From: Basilea psittacipulmonis DSM 24701
GTDB lineage: Bacteria; Pseudomonadota; Gammaproteobacteria; Burkholderiales; Burkholderiaceae_B
Length of the DNA stretch: 64,000 bases
Direction of reading: 5' to 3'
Assembly: GCF_000743945.1 (NCBI RefSeq)
Contig: NZ_CP009238.1
Location: 1,178,001 to 1,242,000, forward strand
A program made the position numbers and the translations under genes. The notes under the pieces were generated by a model. The model did not search any database and was not told where the DNA came from. It saw only the letters and a list, made by a program, of their open reading frames with translations. Shown piece by piece: positions 55,298 to 64,000 of this stretch. Numbering within the stretch: position 1 is the first letter of the stretch; the number at the start of each line of letters is the position of its first letter.

Positions 55298-57052
55298 ATG
55301 ATGAATTACATTCCCAAAAGTAGTCCGGCCCGATTAACCGAGCCGGCTACTCGAAAACTCCCCAGAAAAGCACTTGTTTTTGCCATATTCTTATATACTT
55401 TTTTTGGTCTTTTTTATCGTGAACCATGGAAAACACCTGATTTAGTCGGTTTATCCACCATGATTCATGTTGCGGAACATAATTTTAGCGATTTAATGCC
55501 TCAAGTTGGTGGCCTACTTTATCCGAATGAAGGCTTGATCACCGCATGGATAGGGGCTATTTTTATCAAAGTATTCAGCCCTTTTATTGCACTATTTACC
55601 CAAGCAGACGAAGCGATCATTATCGCCGCTCGTTTAGCTAACTTTCTTTACATTACCCTTATCTTATACGGGGTATGGTATGGCACTTACCTACTATCTC
55701 GTCGAAAAGAATGTCAGCCAATTGCACTACCTTTCGGTGGCGAACCACACCCCAGAGACTACGGCAGAATGTTAGCAGACGTTGCATTTATGTTCGTTAT
55801 TGCCACACTTGGCATTATCGTTCCTTTGCACGAGACATCAGGATTTCCAGTAACCTTAGCTTTAGTTTCCTTATGCTTTTATGGTTTTTGTCGCTTACTG
55901 GATCGCCCCTATATCGCCTTTTTCTGGCTTTTAGCAGGATTCACTGGCTTATTACTTAATCATGAATGGATAGCTTGCATCGCCGTGTTTATCACTTCTT
56001 GCATACTGATGGGCACTCCTAATATTTACACCCAACCATCCAAAGCAAGCTTATTAATGGCACTTGTTATCTCCATCATTTTAAGTTTGCTCGTATTAGC
56101 CTACGCATTAAGTACTTATCATCCTATTTCTTTATCACTTGATCAATGGCTTCAACAAACATTATCAGCGATAAAATTGGACCGAATCAGCGATTTTTTC
56201 AGTAAATTTAGAGATAGTTTTTGGTTTTATTGGCCCATTTGGCCTTTTGCCTTAATGGCTTTATATCGTTGGAGACACTATCTTTTGTCGCCTCATATTT
56301 GGATTCCAACCGTCTTTTTTATCACGGCCTTTGTGTTGTCACTGGTTTTCAATGATGATCATAAACTTCACTCTCTTGCATTTAGCGTTATTCCTATGGC
56401 ATCGTTAGCCGCCATGGCGATTCCGACCTTACGTAGAAATATTATCAATGCTATCGACTGGTTTGCCATCATGGTGATTTCGTTAACCTTAGTGGCTATA
56501 TGGCTAGGTTGGTTTGCTTTATATTTCGGATGGCCTACAAAACTTCACTTCAATATTATTCGTTTATTAAATGGCTATAACCTATTTCCGTCTTTTTGGG
56601 CCTTATGTGGCAGTATTGTCGTGACCATTTTGTGGGTGATGCTGGTTTCATGGCGTTTAAAACTTAAACCCAGTGCATTGTGGCGTGGACTCGTGTTATC
56701 TGCAGGAGGCCTTATTTTATCTTGGATTATGTTGGCATTATTATGGTTGCCTGCCATTAATTACAATCGCAGTTATCAAGAAGTCACCTTAGCATTAGCC
56801 GATGTCGTTAAGCAACTGCCCCAAGATGCCTGCATCAATGCCTCACATATCGGTATTGGACAAAGAGCGGCTTTTGAAGTATTCGCACATCTGCGTTTTT
56901 CTGAGAATCCCGCTTGCACTTACACACTGGTACAAACTCATAAACGTCATGATGCTTTAATCATTAATACCCTTCGTCAAAGCGATAAAGTCGTATGGGA
57001 AGGCGCACGAAAAACCGACAGATATGAGCATTTTATGTTGTTACACAAATAA
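55298..57052 (+). CDS. Integral membrane glycosyltransferase-like protein (GT39/ArnT-like)
   Basis: A 584-aa protein with about 11-12 hydrophobic segments. It resembles a betaproteobacterial family distantly related to dolichyl-phosphate-mannose-type glycosyltransferases: a first periplasmic loop with YREPWKTPDLVG and GGLLYPNEG, where GT39-type enzymes carry catalytic acidic residues, then a run of helices and a short C-terminal periplasmic domain with two Cys (DACINAS, NPACTYT). It might transfer a sugar from a lipid carrier to an envelope molecule; unproven. It starts 2 bp after argH. Confidence 0.6.
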   Translation: MMNYIPKSSPARLTEPATRKLPRKALVFAIFLYTFFGLFYREPWKTPDLVGLSTMIHVAEHNFSDLMPQVGGLLYPNEGLITAWIGAIFIKVFSPFIALFTQADEAIIIAARLANFLYITLILYGVWYGTYLLSRRKECQPIALPFGGEPHPRDYGRMLADVAFMFVIATLGIIVPLHETSGFPVTLALVSLCFYGFCRLLDRPYIAFFWLLAGFTGLLLNHEWIACIAVFITSCILMGTPNIYTQPSKASLLMALVISIILSLLVLAYALSTYHPISLSLDQWLQQTLSAIKLDRISDFFSKFRDSFWFYWPIWPFALMALYRWRHYLLSPHIWIPTVFFITAFVLSLVFNDDHKLHSLAFSVIPMASLAAMAIPTLRRNIINAIDWFAIMVISLTLVAIWLGWFALYFGWPTKLHFNIIRLLNGYNLFPSFWALCGSIVVTILWVMLVSWRLKLKPSALWRGLVLSAGGLILSWIMLALLWLPAINYNRSYQEVTLALADVVKQLPQDACINASHIGIGQRAAFEVFAHLRFSENPACTYTLVQTHKRHDALIINTLRQSDKVVWEGARKTDRYEHFMLLHK

Positions 57053-57057
57053 TAAAC

Positions 57058-58440
57058 ATGAGTATATTTAAAACCATTGCCAAACAAACTGCCCCTATTT
57101 ACATCACTTCTTTAGCGTCTATGTCATTCGGCGTTATGGATACGGCCATGCTAGGACATTACAGTCCAGATTCACTACAAGCGATGTCCCTAGCAACATC
57201 CATTTATGTAACGGTCTATATCTCTCAATTAGGGCTATTAGAAGCACTTATCCCTATTTGCTCGCAACTGTTTGGCAAAAAAGATTACGATAAAATCAGT
57301 TATTTTGTCGTACAAGGATATTGGTTTGCCATATTTTTCTCGATTATTGGTGCCATTATCCTACTGCACCCTGAAATATTCTTATGGATGTTGAGCGTTG
57401 ACCTAGATGATCAAGTCCTAAAAGAAATCAAAGTGTATTTATCGATCAATACCCTTTCTTTGCTTGCTAGCAACCTTTTTCGTGTTCAATACGCCCTTTG
57501 CACCTCCATGCAAAAACCTCAGATGATTATGTACATTAACCTCATCTCTATGGTTTTCAAAGGCATCTTTAATTATCTATTTATTTTTGGATGGTTTTTC
57601 ATTCAACCTATGGGTAGTACAGGTGCCGCCATATCAAGCTGTTTAGTCGCATGGATAATGTTTTTTCTAGGATTTTGGGTCATCAAAAACGCTCACTTTT
57701 ACACGCAATTAAAATTTTCATCTTTTAGACCATGTTGGCAAGCACAAAAAGAAATTTTAAAGCTTGGATTACCCATGGGAGGCTCATATTTAGTAGAAGT
57801 TAGCTCTTTTACACTGATGGCATTACTTGCAGCAAATGAAGGCAAATTCGTTTCGGGTGCCCATCAAATCATGGCCAATTTAGCGGCAGTATTTTATATG
57901 TTTCCCATGTCTTTAGGTATTGCCAGTTGTTCGATTATCGCTTATACGATTGCCCAACAAAATCAAGAACGAATCAATCAAATCGTTCGCGACAGCTTCA
58001 TCTTGGCTTTTTCTGTGGGTCTATTTACCGTAGTCGTAACGACTTTATTTAAAGATCATATTATCGCCGCCTATACGAATATCGATGAGACGAAAGCCAT
58101 TATTGCAGGCTTATTGTGTATCATGCCCTTTTTTCATTTATCCGATGTATTGCAATGTATGATGGCCAATATTTTAAGGGCTTACAAAATCGCCACCACA
58201 CCTTTTGTATTACAAACACTAATACTCTTTATTTTTGGTTTAGGCGGCGGATGGTATTTTGGTTATTACCAAGACAGCAACCTCTTAGCCTTTATCAATA
58301 CATGGGCAACCCCTCACGTGCCAAAAGGTATTGCAGACTTATGGATAATGTGTAGTATCGCCTTGTTTATATGTGGCAGTATGTTATGTATTTGGTATTT
58401 CCGCTACATCAAAAAAATACCTTTGGAAAAATTTAACTAA
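57058..58440 (+). CDS. MATE family efflux transporter
   Basis: A 460-aa antiporter with 12 predicted helices in two homologous halves. The first starts TAPIYITSLASMSFGVMDTAMLGHYS and the second LKLGLPMGGSYLVEVSSFTLMALLAA, both typical MATE repeats; VSGAHQIMANLAAVFYMFP is in the second half. NorM-type members export cationic drugs or toxic metabolites with Na+ or H+. It begins 5 bp after the membrane glycosyltransferase-like gene, so argH, that gene and this one may be one transcript. Confidence 0.92.
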   Translation: MSIFKTIAKQTAPIYITSLASMSFGVMDTAMLGHYSPDSLQAMSLATSIYVTVYISQLGLLEALIPICSQLFGKKDYDKISYFVVQGYWFAIFFSIIGAIILLHPEIFLWMLSVDLDDQVLKEIKVYLSINTLSLLASNLFRVQYALCTSMQKPQMIMYINLISMVFKGIFNYLFIFGWFFIQPMGSTGAAISSCLVAWIMFFLGFWVIKNAHFYTQLKFSSFRPCWQAQKEILKLGLPMGGSYLVEVSSFTLMALLAANEGKFVSGAHQIMANLAAVFYMFPMSLGIASCSIIAYTIAQQNQERINQIVRDSFILAFSVGLFTVVVTTLFKDHIIAAYTNIDETKAIIAGLLCIMPFFHLSDVLQCMMANILRAYKIATTPFVLQTLILFIFGLGGGWYFGYYQDSNLLAFINTWATPHVPKGIADLWIMCSIALFICGSMLCIWYFRYIKKIPLEKFN

Positions 58441-58445
58441 ATATA

Positions 58446-58474
58446 TTGATTTATTATCAAAATTCATATAAAAT
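58446..58474 (+). promoter_or_regulatory. Candidate promoter of rpmB-rpmG
   Basis: TTGATT (58446-58451) and TAAAAT (58469-58474) with 17-bp spacing, about 85 bases before rpmB. The leader between holds a T6 run after a short stem (CCTAAATTTTAGG), possibly the terminator of the MATE gene. Confidence 0.35.
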
Positions 58475-58559
58475 TATCGTTTACCTAAATTTTAGGTGTT
58501 TTTTTTAGAAGGCAGATTCGGGCCAAAAATCGAATCTATAACTTAATGAGGTATTTATT

Positions 58560-58796
58560 ATGGCTAAAGTATGCCAATTAACCGGCAAACGCCCAATGTC
58601 GGGAAACAACGTTTCACACGCACAGAACAAGACTCGTCGTCGTTTTTTACCTAACTTACAAAGCCGTCGCTTTTGGGTTGAAAGTGAAAACCGCTGGGTT
58701 CGTTTACGCTTATCAACTAACGCTTTGCGTACAATTGACAAAAAAGGCATTGATGCAGTATTAGCTGAAATGCGTGCCAATGGCCAAAAAGTTTAA
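58560..58796 (+). CDS. rpmB: 50S ribosomal protein L28
   Basis: A 78-aa L28 of the proteobacterial type: [37 protein letters not shown] and [23 protein letters not shown] precedes the ATG. It is followed by rpmG after 27 bp, the conserved rpmB-rpmG pair. Confidence 0.98.
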   Translation: MAKVCQLTGKRPMSGNNVSHAQNKTRRRFLPNLQSRRFWVESENRWVRLRLSTNALRTIDKKGIDAVLAEMRANGQKV

Positions 58797-58823
58797 GCCA
58801 ATTTTTAAATAAGGAGTTTACAA

Positions 58824-58991
58824 ATGGCTAAAGGTATTCGTGAAAAAATCAAACTTGAATCTACTGCTGGTACTGGTCACTTCTACACTACGACGAAGAA
58901 CAAACGTACGATGCCTGAAAAAATGGTTATCAAAAAGTACGATCCAGTAAAACGTCAACACGTTGAATACAAAGAAACGAAGTTGAAATAA
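58824..58991 (+). CDS. rpmG: 50S ribosomal protein L33
   Basis: A 55-aa L33 read directly from the sequence: [20 protein letters not shown], then [14 protein letters not shown] and [19 protein letters not shown]. It lacks the two CxxC zinc pairs, so it is the zinc-free form. AAGGAG lies about 8 bases upstream. Ends 10 bp before a terminator. Confidence 0.97.
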   Translation: MAKGIREKIKLESTAGTGHFYTTTKNKRTMPEKMVIKKYDPVKRQHVEYKETKLK

Positions 58992-59000
58992 TCATTCAAG

Positions 59001-59035
59001 AAGCCTCAGAACCTTATTTCTGGGGCTTTTTATTT
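59001..59035 (+). terminator. Rho-independent terminator after rpmG
   Basis: AAGCCTCAGAA and TTCTGGGGCTT form a stem (one G-T pair), followed by TTTATTT. Confidence 0.8.
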
Positions 59036-59576
59036 ACCACGCCGATTTTCTTACCATCATTTTTCCTAAAGCTTTACCCCTCCCTCATTCTCTATTCATC
59101 CGCTTGATCAAACGGGATATTATTCTTCTAATGCTTTTTATCTTTATGTTTTCCCGTTTGAAGAACTTCATCCGCTTAACCCGCCGAGAAGTCTTTTTGT
59201 AACACGTTCTTACCCCCCCCCACCCCTCCACATCCTAAACTGTAATATCCACCCACCATCCACTTATTAAGCCACTTAAACACTTATTATCAGACGATTC
59301 GTTCTTTCAAAAGCACTCCAATACAGATTATTTTCTCATCCATCACTTCAACATCTGATGATTACAGGCTCTTTTTCACTTTCTACCCCCTTTATTAGGA
59401 AAAATCCTAATACCAGAAATTTAAGTTTTTTTATCATTAAATATCAACCACCTAAAAACCAATCGCTTGTTTTCAAAGACAGAAATTATTTTTTGTCTAA
59501 ATTTATTCATGCAATCTTCTATAAATTCATATAAACTTAGTCAAATGGAGAAAACGCGATAAAAAGACAGAACGAC
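59036..59576. other. Gene-free stretch before the peptide ABC operon
   Basis: About 540 bases with no supportable ORF. It holds a run of nine C at 59213-59221 inside a C-rich patch and a 10-bp perfect inverted repeat TCAAACGGGA (59108-59117) with TCCCGTTTGA (59152-59161). Near the end are TTGTCT (59493) and TATAAA (59520 and 59530), possible parts of the operon promoter but with poor spacing. Confidence 0.5.
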
Positions 59577-61307
59577 ATGAATGAGCAAATAACACATTCC
59601 CCACTTCTATTAGAAGTTAAAAATTTAGAAGTCAGTTACCCAACTCGGCACGGTACCTTTCATGCTATCAAACATATATCATTTAACTTAAACAGAGGCG
59701 AAATTCTCGGTATCGTAGGAGAGTCTGGTGCTGGAAAATCCACGATTGGCAACGCTATCACAGGCTTATTAACACCACCAGGCAAAGTGACTTCTGGTGA
59801 AGCATATTTAGACGGTCAATCCCTACAAACACTTGATGAAGAAACGTTAAGAAAGATTCGAGGCAAAGACATTGGCTTTATTTTTCAAGACCCAATGACC
59901 TCTTTAAATCCTTTACTAACGATCGGCGAACAGCTGATGGAGCCGATGTTTATTCATTTAAACCTATCAAAAAACGAAGCTTATGAAAAAGCAATCCATT
60001 TGCTCAATAGTGTCGGCATTAATAATCCAGAACTGCGTTTAACTCAGTATCCACACGAGTTTTCTGGAGGTATGCGTCAACGCGTAGTAATCGCTATTGC
60101 ATTATCAACCGATCCTAAGCTAATTATTGCCGATGAACCGACTACGGCACTGGATGTATCTATCCAAGATCAAATTTTGCAACTTATCAAAAAACTCTGT
60201 AAAGAACATGATGTTGGCTGTATTTTAGTGACCCATAATATGGGCGTGGTCTCAAAAATCACGGACCGTGTGATGGTTACCTATCGTGGCGAATTAATGG
60301 AGATTGGTCCCACCCATCAAGTGTTAACACAACCCCAACATAACTATACTAAAAGTCTGATTTCTGCTGTCCCGCCGTCAGAAAAGAAAATTGAACGTTT
60401 TCCTTTGGTCAGCTACATTGAAGAAGGGGCGACGCATCAAACTTTGAACATCTCTGAACATTGGTTAGGCACTAAAACCGACGAAGATATCGCCGTCAAT
60501 TATGACGACATCTTACAAGTGAATCACATCAATCTAAAATTCTGTATTCAGCATTCCTTACTGCCTCAACGTAGGCGATATTTACATGTCGTCAAAGATG
60601 TAAGTTTTCATGTTGCAAAAGGCGAGTGCTTTGGTTTAGTGGGTGAATCTGGTTCAGGTAAATCAACGATTGCCCGCATGATTTCTGGTTTATATACGCC
60701 AGATAGTGGACAAATTATTTTTGAGGGAACGGATCTCACTTCACTTAAAAATGAAAAGGCCCGTTTACCTTATCGAAGAGCCATGCAAATGATTTTTCAA
60801 AATCCGTACTCTTCGTTAAACCCTAGAATGAAAGTTAAAGATATTATCGCTGAACCTATCTTATTTCATCACTTAGCCAAACCAGATGAAGTCACAAAAA
60901 TCGTTGATACTCTTATCGATTATGTGGGCCTATCCAAACTATCAGGAAACAAATATCCACACGAATTTTCAGGTGGTCAACGACAAAGGATTTCAATTGC
61001 TCGTGCCTTAGCCACACGCCCAAGACTATTGATCTGTGATGAACCCACGTCCGCTCTGGATGTCTCGGTACAAGCTCAAATTTTAAATTTACTCAAAGAT
61101 CTACAAGATGAATTACAACTGAGCATGATTTTTATTAGTCATGACTTGCCTGTCGTTCGTCAAATGTGTCATCGTATTGGGGTATTAAAACTAGGTGAAC
61201 TCGTTGAAGTCAATGATAGTGACCGTATTTTTGAAGCACCTCAAAACTTATATACCCAAGAGTTAATTAACTTAATTCCGCGTTTTGACAGCAGAAATTC
61301 TTACTAA
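59577..61307 (+). CDS. Peptide/glutathione-type ABC transporter, fused double ATPase (GsiA/DppDF-like)
   Basis: A 576-aa protein with two nucleotide-binding domains that energise the import system encoded downstream. Domain 1 has GESGAGKST (near 52), FSGGMRQRV and IADEPTTALD; domain 2 has GESGSGKST (near 360), FSGGQRQRI and ICDEPTSALD. Both end in oligopeptide-transporter C-terminal regions (YTKSLISAVPP, YTQELINLIP). Fused ATPases of this form are typical of GsiA (glutathione) and similar peptide systems. The weak ribosome site is AGACAGAACGAC. The binding protein follows 11 bp later. Confidence 0.93.
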   Translation: MNEQITHSPLLLEVKNLEVSYPTRHGTFHAIKHISFNLNRGEILGIVGESGAGKSTIGNAITGLLTPPGKVTSGEAYLDGQSLQTLDEETLRKIRGKDIGFIFQDPMTSLNPLLTIGEQLMEPMFIHLNLSKNEAYEKAIHLLNSVGINNPELRLTQYPHEFSGGMRQRVVIAIALSTDPKLIIADEPTTALDVSIQDQILQLIKKLCKEHDVGCILVTHNMGVVSKITDRVMVTYRGELMEIGPTHQVLTQPQHNYTKSLISAVPPSEKKIERFPLVSYIEEGATHQTLNISEHWLGTKTDEDIAVNYDDILQVNHINLKFCIQHSLLPQRRRYLHVVKDVSFHVAKGECFGLVGESGSGKSTIARMISGLYTPDSGQIIFEGTDLTSLKNEKARLPYRRAMQMIFQNPYSSLNPRMKVKDIIAEPILFHHLAKPDEVTKIVDTLIDYVGLSKLSGNKYPHEFSGGQRQRISIARALATRPRLLICDEPTSALDVSVQAQILNLLKDLQDELQLSMIFISHDLPVVRQMCHRIGVLKLGELVEVNDSDRIFEAPQNLYTQELINLIPRFDSRNSY

Positions 61308-61318
61308 AGGAGCTTTTT

Positions 61319-62869
61319 ATGAAGAAAACACTTTTATCACTGATTCTTTCAGCTACATTGGGGGCGACGGCCCATGCAGCAGACTTAACGATTGCTTATA
61401 GTGCGGATCCCGTTTCTATGGACCCGATGGAGCAGCTATCACAAGAAACCATGCAAATGGCTTATACCTTATTTGAGCCATTAGTCTATAGCGATCAACA
61501 TTTAAAAACACAGCCTCGTTTAGCTGAACGTTGGGAGCAAATTGATCCCAAAACCATGCGTTTTTATTTAAGAAAAGGCGTGAAATTTCACAGTGGCAAT
61601 ACGATGACCGCTGACGATGTGATATTCAGCTTTAATCGCGAAAAACAATCTGTCGATTTCAAAGCCTTATTTGAGCCATACACTGAAATGAAAAAAGTGG
61701 ATGACTACACAGTGGATTTGGTCATGAAAGAACCTTATCCTTTGGTATTACAAAATATGACATACTTGGTTGTGATGGATAGCCAGTTCTATAGCGGGAA
61801 AGATGAAAATGGCCAAGACAAAGGTTTAGTAGAAAAATCATCGAACACCTACGCTTCTCACCATGTTTCTGGTACAGGTCCATTCAAGTTACAAAGCTTC
61901 CGTCCTGGACAACGTAGTGAATACGTGCGTTTCGATGACTATTGGAACAAAGCTAACACAGGTAACGTTGATAAAATCACCTTAGTCGTTATTAAAGAAA
62001 ATGCCACTCGTTTATCTGCATTATTATCCAATGATGTGGACTGGATTTATCCTGTACCACCAACGGATTTAGACCGTGTACGCGATGATAAAAACCACAA
62101 ACTCTACTCTATTCCCAGTGATCGATTGATTGCCATCCAAATGAACGCTAACGTGGTGCCTGCTTTTAAAGATGTACGCGTCAGACAAGCCGTCGTGGCA
62201 GCTGTCAATAACGAGGGGATTGTTGAAAAAATCATGAGAGGCAATGCCACCGCTGGCGCTCAATTCTCTCCAGATGGCTTTTCTGGCCACAATCCAGACT
62301 TGAAACCTCATTATGATTTGAAAAAGGCCAAAGAACTCATGAAAGAAGCGGGTTATGAAAAAGGATTTAACGTTACATTCATCTCGCCTAACGATCGTTA
62401 CGTAAACGATGAAAAAATCGCTCAAACCGTTTCCGCTATGTTATCTCGCATCAACATCAAAGTCGATCTGAATGCTATGCCACGTGCACAGTACTGGAAT
62501 GAATTTGATAAATGTGCCGCAGGACTACAACTGATTGGCTGGTCTTCTGACACCATGGATTCAGCAAACTTTAGCGAATTTTTAACCATGACCAGAGATG
62601 AAAAAACTGGCTATGGCCAATACAACTGTAATGGTTATAGCAACCCCAAACTTGATAAACTCGTGCAAGATGCTAATTTTGAAACAGATACGAACAAGCG
62701 TAACGAAATGCTCAGAGAAGTTTCTAAAATTGAATATGATGATGCCGTTGTCATTCCATTGCACTGGGAAAACCTTAACTGGGGCATGAGCAATAAAATT
62801 GAAAACTTTGATGAAGTAGTTAACCTTAAAAACTTCCCATTGTGGGATCAGCTCAAAATCAAAGAGTAA
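61319..62869 (+). CDS. Extracellular solute-binding protein family 5 (peptide/glutathione type)
   Basis: A 516-aa periplasmic binding protein. A Sec signal peptide (KKTLLSLILSATLGATAHA) is followed by LTIAYSADPVSMDPMEQLSQ, YTLFEPLVY, LRKGVKFHSGNTMTADDV and the family-5 block SSNTYASHHVSGTGPFKLQSF. It resembles GsiB/DppA-type proteins; ligand (peptide or glutathione) cannot be fixed from sequence. AAAGGAG lies 7-8 bases before the ATG. Confidence 0.93.
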   Translation: MKKTLLSLILSATLGATAHAADLTIAYSADPVSMDPMEQLSQETMQMAYTLFEPLVYSDQHLKTQPRLAERWEQIDPKTMRFYLRKGVKFHSGNTMTADDVIFSFNREKQSVDFKALFEPYTEMKKVDDYTVDLVMKEPYPLVLQNMTYLVVMDSQFYSGKDENGQDKGLVEKSSNTYASHHVSGTGPFKLQSFRPGQRSEYVRFDDYWNKANTGNVDKITLVVIKENATRLSALLSNDVDWIYPVPPTDLDRVRDDKNHKLYSIPSDRLIAIQMNANVVPAFKDVRVRQAVVAAVNNEGIVEKIMRGNATAGAQFSPDGFSGHNPDLKPHYDLKKAKELMKEAGYEKGFNVTFISPNDRYVNDEKIAQTVSAMLSRINIKVDLNAMPRAQYWNEFDKCAAGLQLIGWSSDTMDSANFSEFLTMTRDEKTGYGQYNCNGYSNPKLDKLVQDANFETDTNKRNEMLREVSKIEYDDAVVIPLHWENLNWGMSNKIENFDEVVNLKNFPLWDQLKIKE

Positions 62870-62891
62870 GCGTTACATTCATCTCATCTTT

Positions 62892-62912
62892 CAGGGTGTG
62901 TCTCGCACCCTG
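62892..62912 (+). terminator. Intercistronic hairpin after the binding protein
   Basis: CAGGGTG (62892-62898) pairs with CACCCTG (62906-62912), 22 bp past the stop, without a T-run. Likely an mRNA-protecting or partial-termination hairpin raising binding-protein level over permease. Confidence 0.45.
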
Positions 62913-62936
62913 ATATTTGCTTAAAGATATAAAAAT

Positions 62937-63923
62937 ATGTTGACATTTCTTTTTAAACGCCTAGTACAACTGCTGATTGTCATGCTCGCCATTTCGTTTA
63001 TTGCTTTTGCTATCCAGCAAAACCTTGGCGACCCTGTGGCCCAAATGACTGGACTGATGACTTCAGCTGAAGATAAAGCACTCTTACGAGAGAAACTAGG
63101 ACTTAACGATCCCTTCTTAGTACAGTATTGGAACTATATTGTTGGCATCGTCACTCATGGCGATTTTGGCAATAGTTACTTCTATAAAAAACCAACGATA
63201 GCATTAATTTTTGAAGCACTCCCCGCTACATTAGAACTTGTCTTTGTCACCGCAGTTATCGTCATCGGTTTATCCATTCCTTTAGGAATTTATGCCGCCA
63301 TTCATCCCAGAAATTGGCTCACCAAAATTATTATGGGTGTTTCTACCATTGGGATTTCTATTCCTGTGTTTTTGACCGCTATTTTATTGTTGTATATATT
63401 CTCTCAGACATTAGGTTGGCTACCTTCTTTTGGCAGAGGTGAAGTGGTCGAATTCTCCGATGGTGCTTGGTCAACAGGCTTATTAACCAAAGATGGGATT
63501 TTGCATCTTATACTGCCATCCATCGCCTTATCAACCATTATGTTACCTTTGTTTATTCGCTTAATTAGAAGTGAAATGATGGAGTCGCTTGGACAAGAAT
63601 ACATTCGTTTTGCTTATGCCAAAGGATTACCCAAACGTTTAATTTTTTACACACACGCTTTAAAAAACACCATGCTTCCTGTCATTACAGTGGGAGGCGT
63701 ACAACTGGGAACCATGATTGCTTATACCATTTTGACCGAAAGAGTGTTCGAATGGCCTGGATTAGGGAATTTATTTTTATATGCCATTAATCGTGCCGAT
63801 GTGCCACTTATTACGACCTATATTATTTTTGTAGGATTTATCTTTGTCTTCACCAATACCGTTGTAGATATTATTTATGGATTGATTGATCCTCGTGTCA
63901 AAAATATCGGAGGTAAATCATGA
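62937..63923 (+). CDS. Peptide/glutathione ABC transporter permease (GsiC/DppB-like)
   Basis: A 328-aa inner-membrane permease of the DppB/OppB type with six hydrophobic segments. It starts MLTFLFKRLVQLLIVMLAIS, then GDPVAQMTG and LGLNDPFLVQYWNYI. The ATPase-contact EAA loop is EYIRFAYAKGLPKRLIFYTHALKN, and the C-terminus ends GLIDPRVKN. Overlaps the next permease by 4 bp (ATGA). Confidence 0.94.
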   Translation: MLTFLFKRLVQLLIVMLAISFIAFAIQQNLGDPVAQMTGLMTSAEDKALLREKLGLNDPFLVQYWNYIVGIVTHGDFGNSYFYKKPTIALIFEALPATLELVFVTAVIVIGLSIPLGIYAAIHPRNWLTKIIMGVSTIGISIPVFLTAILLLYIFSQTLGWLPSFGRGEVVEFSDGAWSTGLLTKDGILHLILPSIALSTIMLPLFIRLIRSEMMESLGQEYIRFAYAKGLPKRLIFYTHALKNTMLPVITVGGVQLGTMIAYTILTERVFEWPGLGNLFLYAINRADVPLITTYIIFVGFIFVFTNTVVDIIYGLIDPRVKNIGGKS

Positions 63924-64000
63924 AAAAGTTTTTGCAAAGTGATTTCTTTTATTATTTTAAACATGACAAAGTGGCGATTTTCTCCTTTTGCGTACTTGCA
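63920..64000 (+). CDS. Second permease of the peptide ABC system (GsiD/DppC-like), 5' end only
   Basis: The ATG at 63920 overlaps the stop of the first permease (ATGA) and has GGAGG seven bases upstream. Only 27 codons are inside the window (MKKFLQSDFFYYFKHDKVAI and the start of a membrane helix), as expected for the N-terminus of DppC-type permeases. Identity rests mostly on position. Confidence 0.7.
   Translation, partial: MKKFLQSDFFYYFKHDKVAIFSFCVLA

Overview
The window is about 64 kb of a low-GC (visibly AT-rich, roughly 40% GC), gene-dense chromosome. Gene content points to a betaproteobacterium of the order Burkholderiales, most like the small-genome, low-GC Alcaligenaceae. The evidence is the nadE-glnB pair, the FKBP-ispH pair, a PIN-PhoH ATPase, a narGHJI operon with two NarK transporters and NarXL, and above all a circularly permuted (two-piece) tmRNA gene. 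The taxon is an inference from content and no 16S gene is present. There is no prophage, integrase, transposase or CRISPR array. Apart from short tandem repeat arrays between genes, the window looks like ordinary core chromosome.

Layout. 0-6.3 kb: end of a LysE-type exporter, bcp, PIN-PhoH, yqeY, an esterase-like gene with coaBC and dut, and a cold-shock gene. 6.4-10.2 kb: HAD phosphatase, a 101-bp tandem array, sodB, an 81-bp duplication touching the end of a nitroreductase gene, pdxJ. 10.2-15.9 kb: an RND efflux operon (membrane fusion protein, pump, outer-membrane channel). 16-18.7 kb: a TrpXYZ-like ABC importer. 18.8-21.6 kb: spermidine-synthase-like protein, yigZ, LD-carboxypeptidase, tadA.

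21.7-39.1 kb is a functional island for nitrate respiration. On the minus strand narG-narH-narJ-narI-narK1-narK2 is followed by moeA-moaA-moaB-mobA-moaCD-moaE, so the molybdoenzyme, its nitrate transporters and the cofactor pathway lie in one direction. On the plus strand, divergent from narG, are narX, narL and a two-Mop-domain molybdate-binding protein, each overlapping the next by 4 bp. MoaC and MoaD are fused in one polypeptide.

39.1-45.2 kb: an 86-bp repeat array, the permuted tmRNA gene (tag ANDENFALAA), ispH with its FKBP partner, radC, a zinc-free L31 gene, a 48/51-bp repeat array, rlmD and a PolB-type exonuclease. 45.2-53.8 kb: nlpD-pcm-surE, plsY, tsaD, xth, a SecD-like lipoprotein, a pseudouridine synthase, glnB, nadE. 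53.9-64 kb: argH, a GT39-like membrane protein, a MATE exporter, rpmB-rpmG, a gene-free stretch, and a peptide/glutathione-type ABC importer (fused double ATPase, binding protein, two permeases) that runs off the end.

The most notable items are the two-piece tmRNA, the MoaC-MoaD fusion, the molybdate-binding protein coupled to narXL, and several unrelated short tandem repeat families placed at gene ends.
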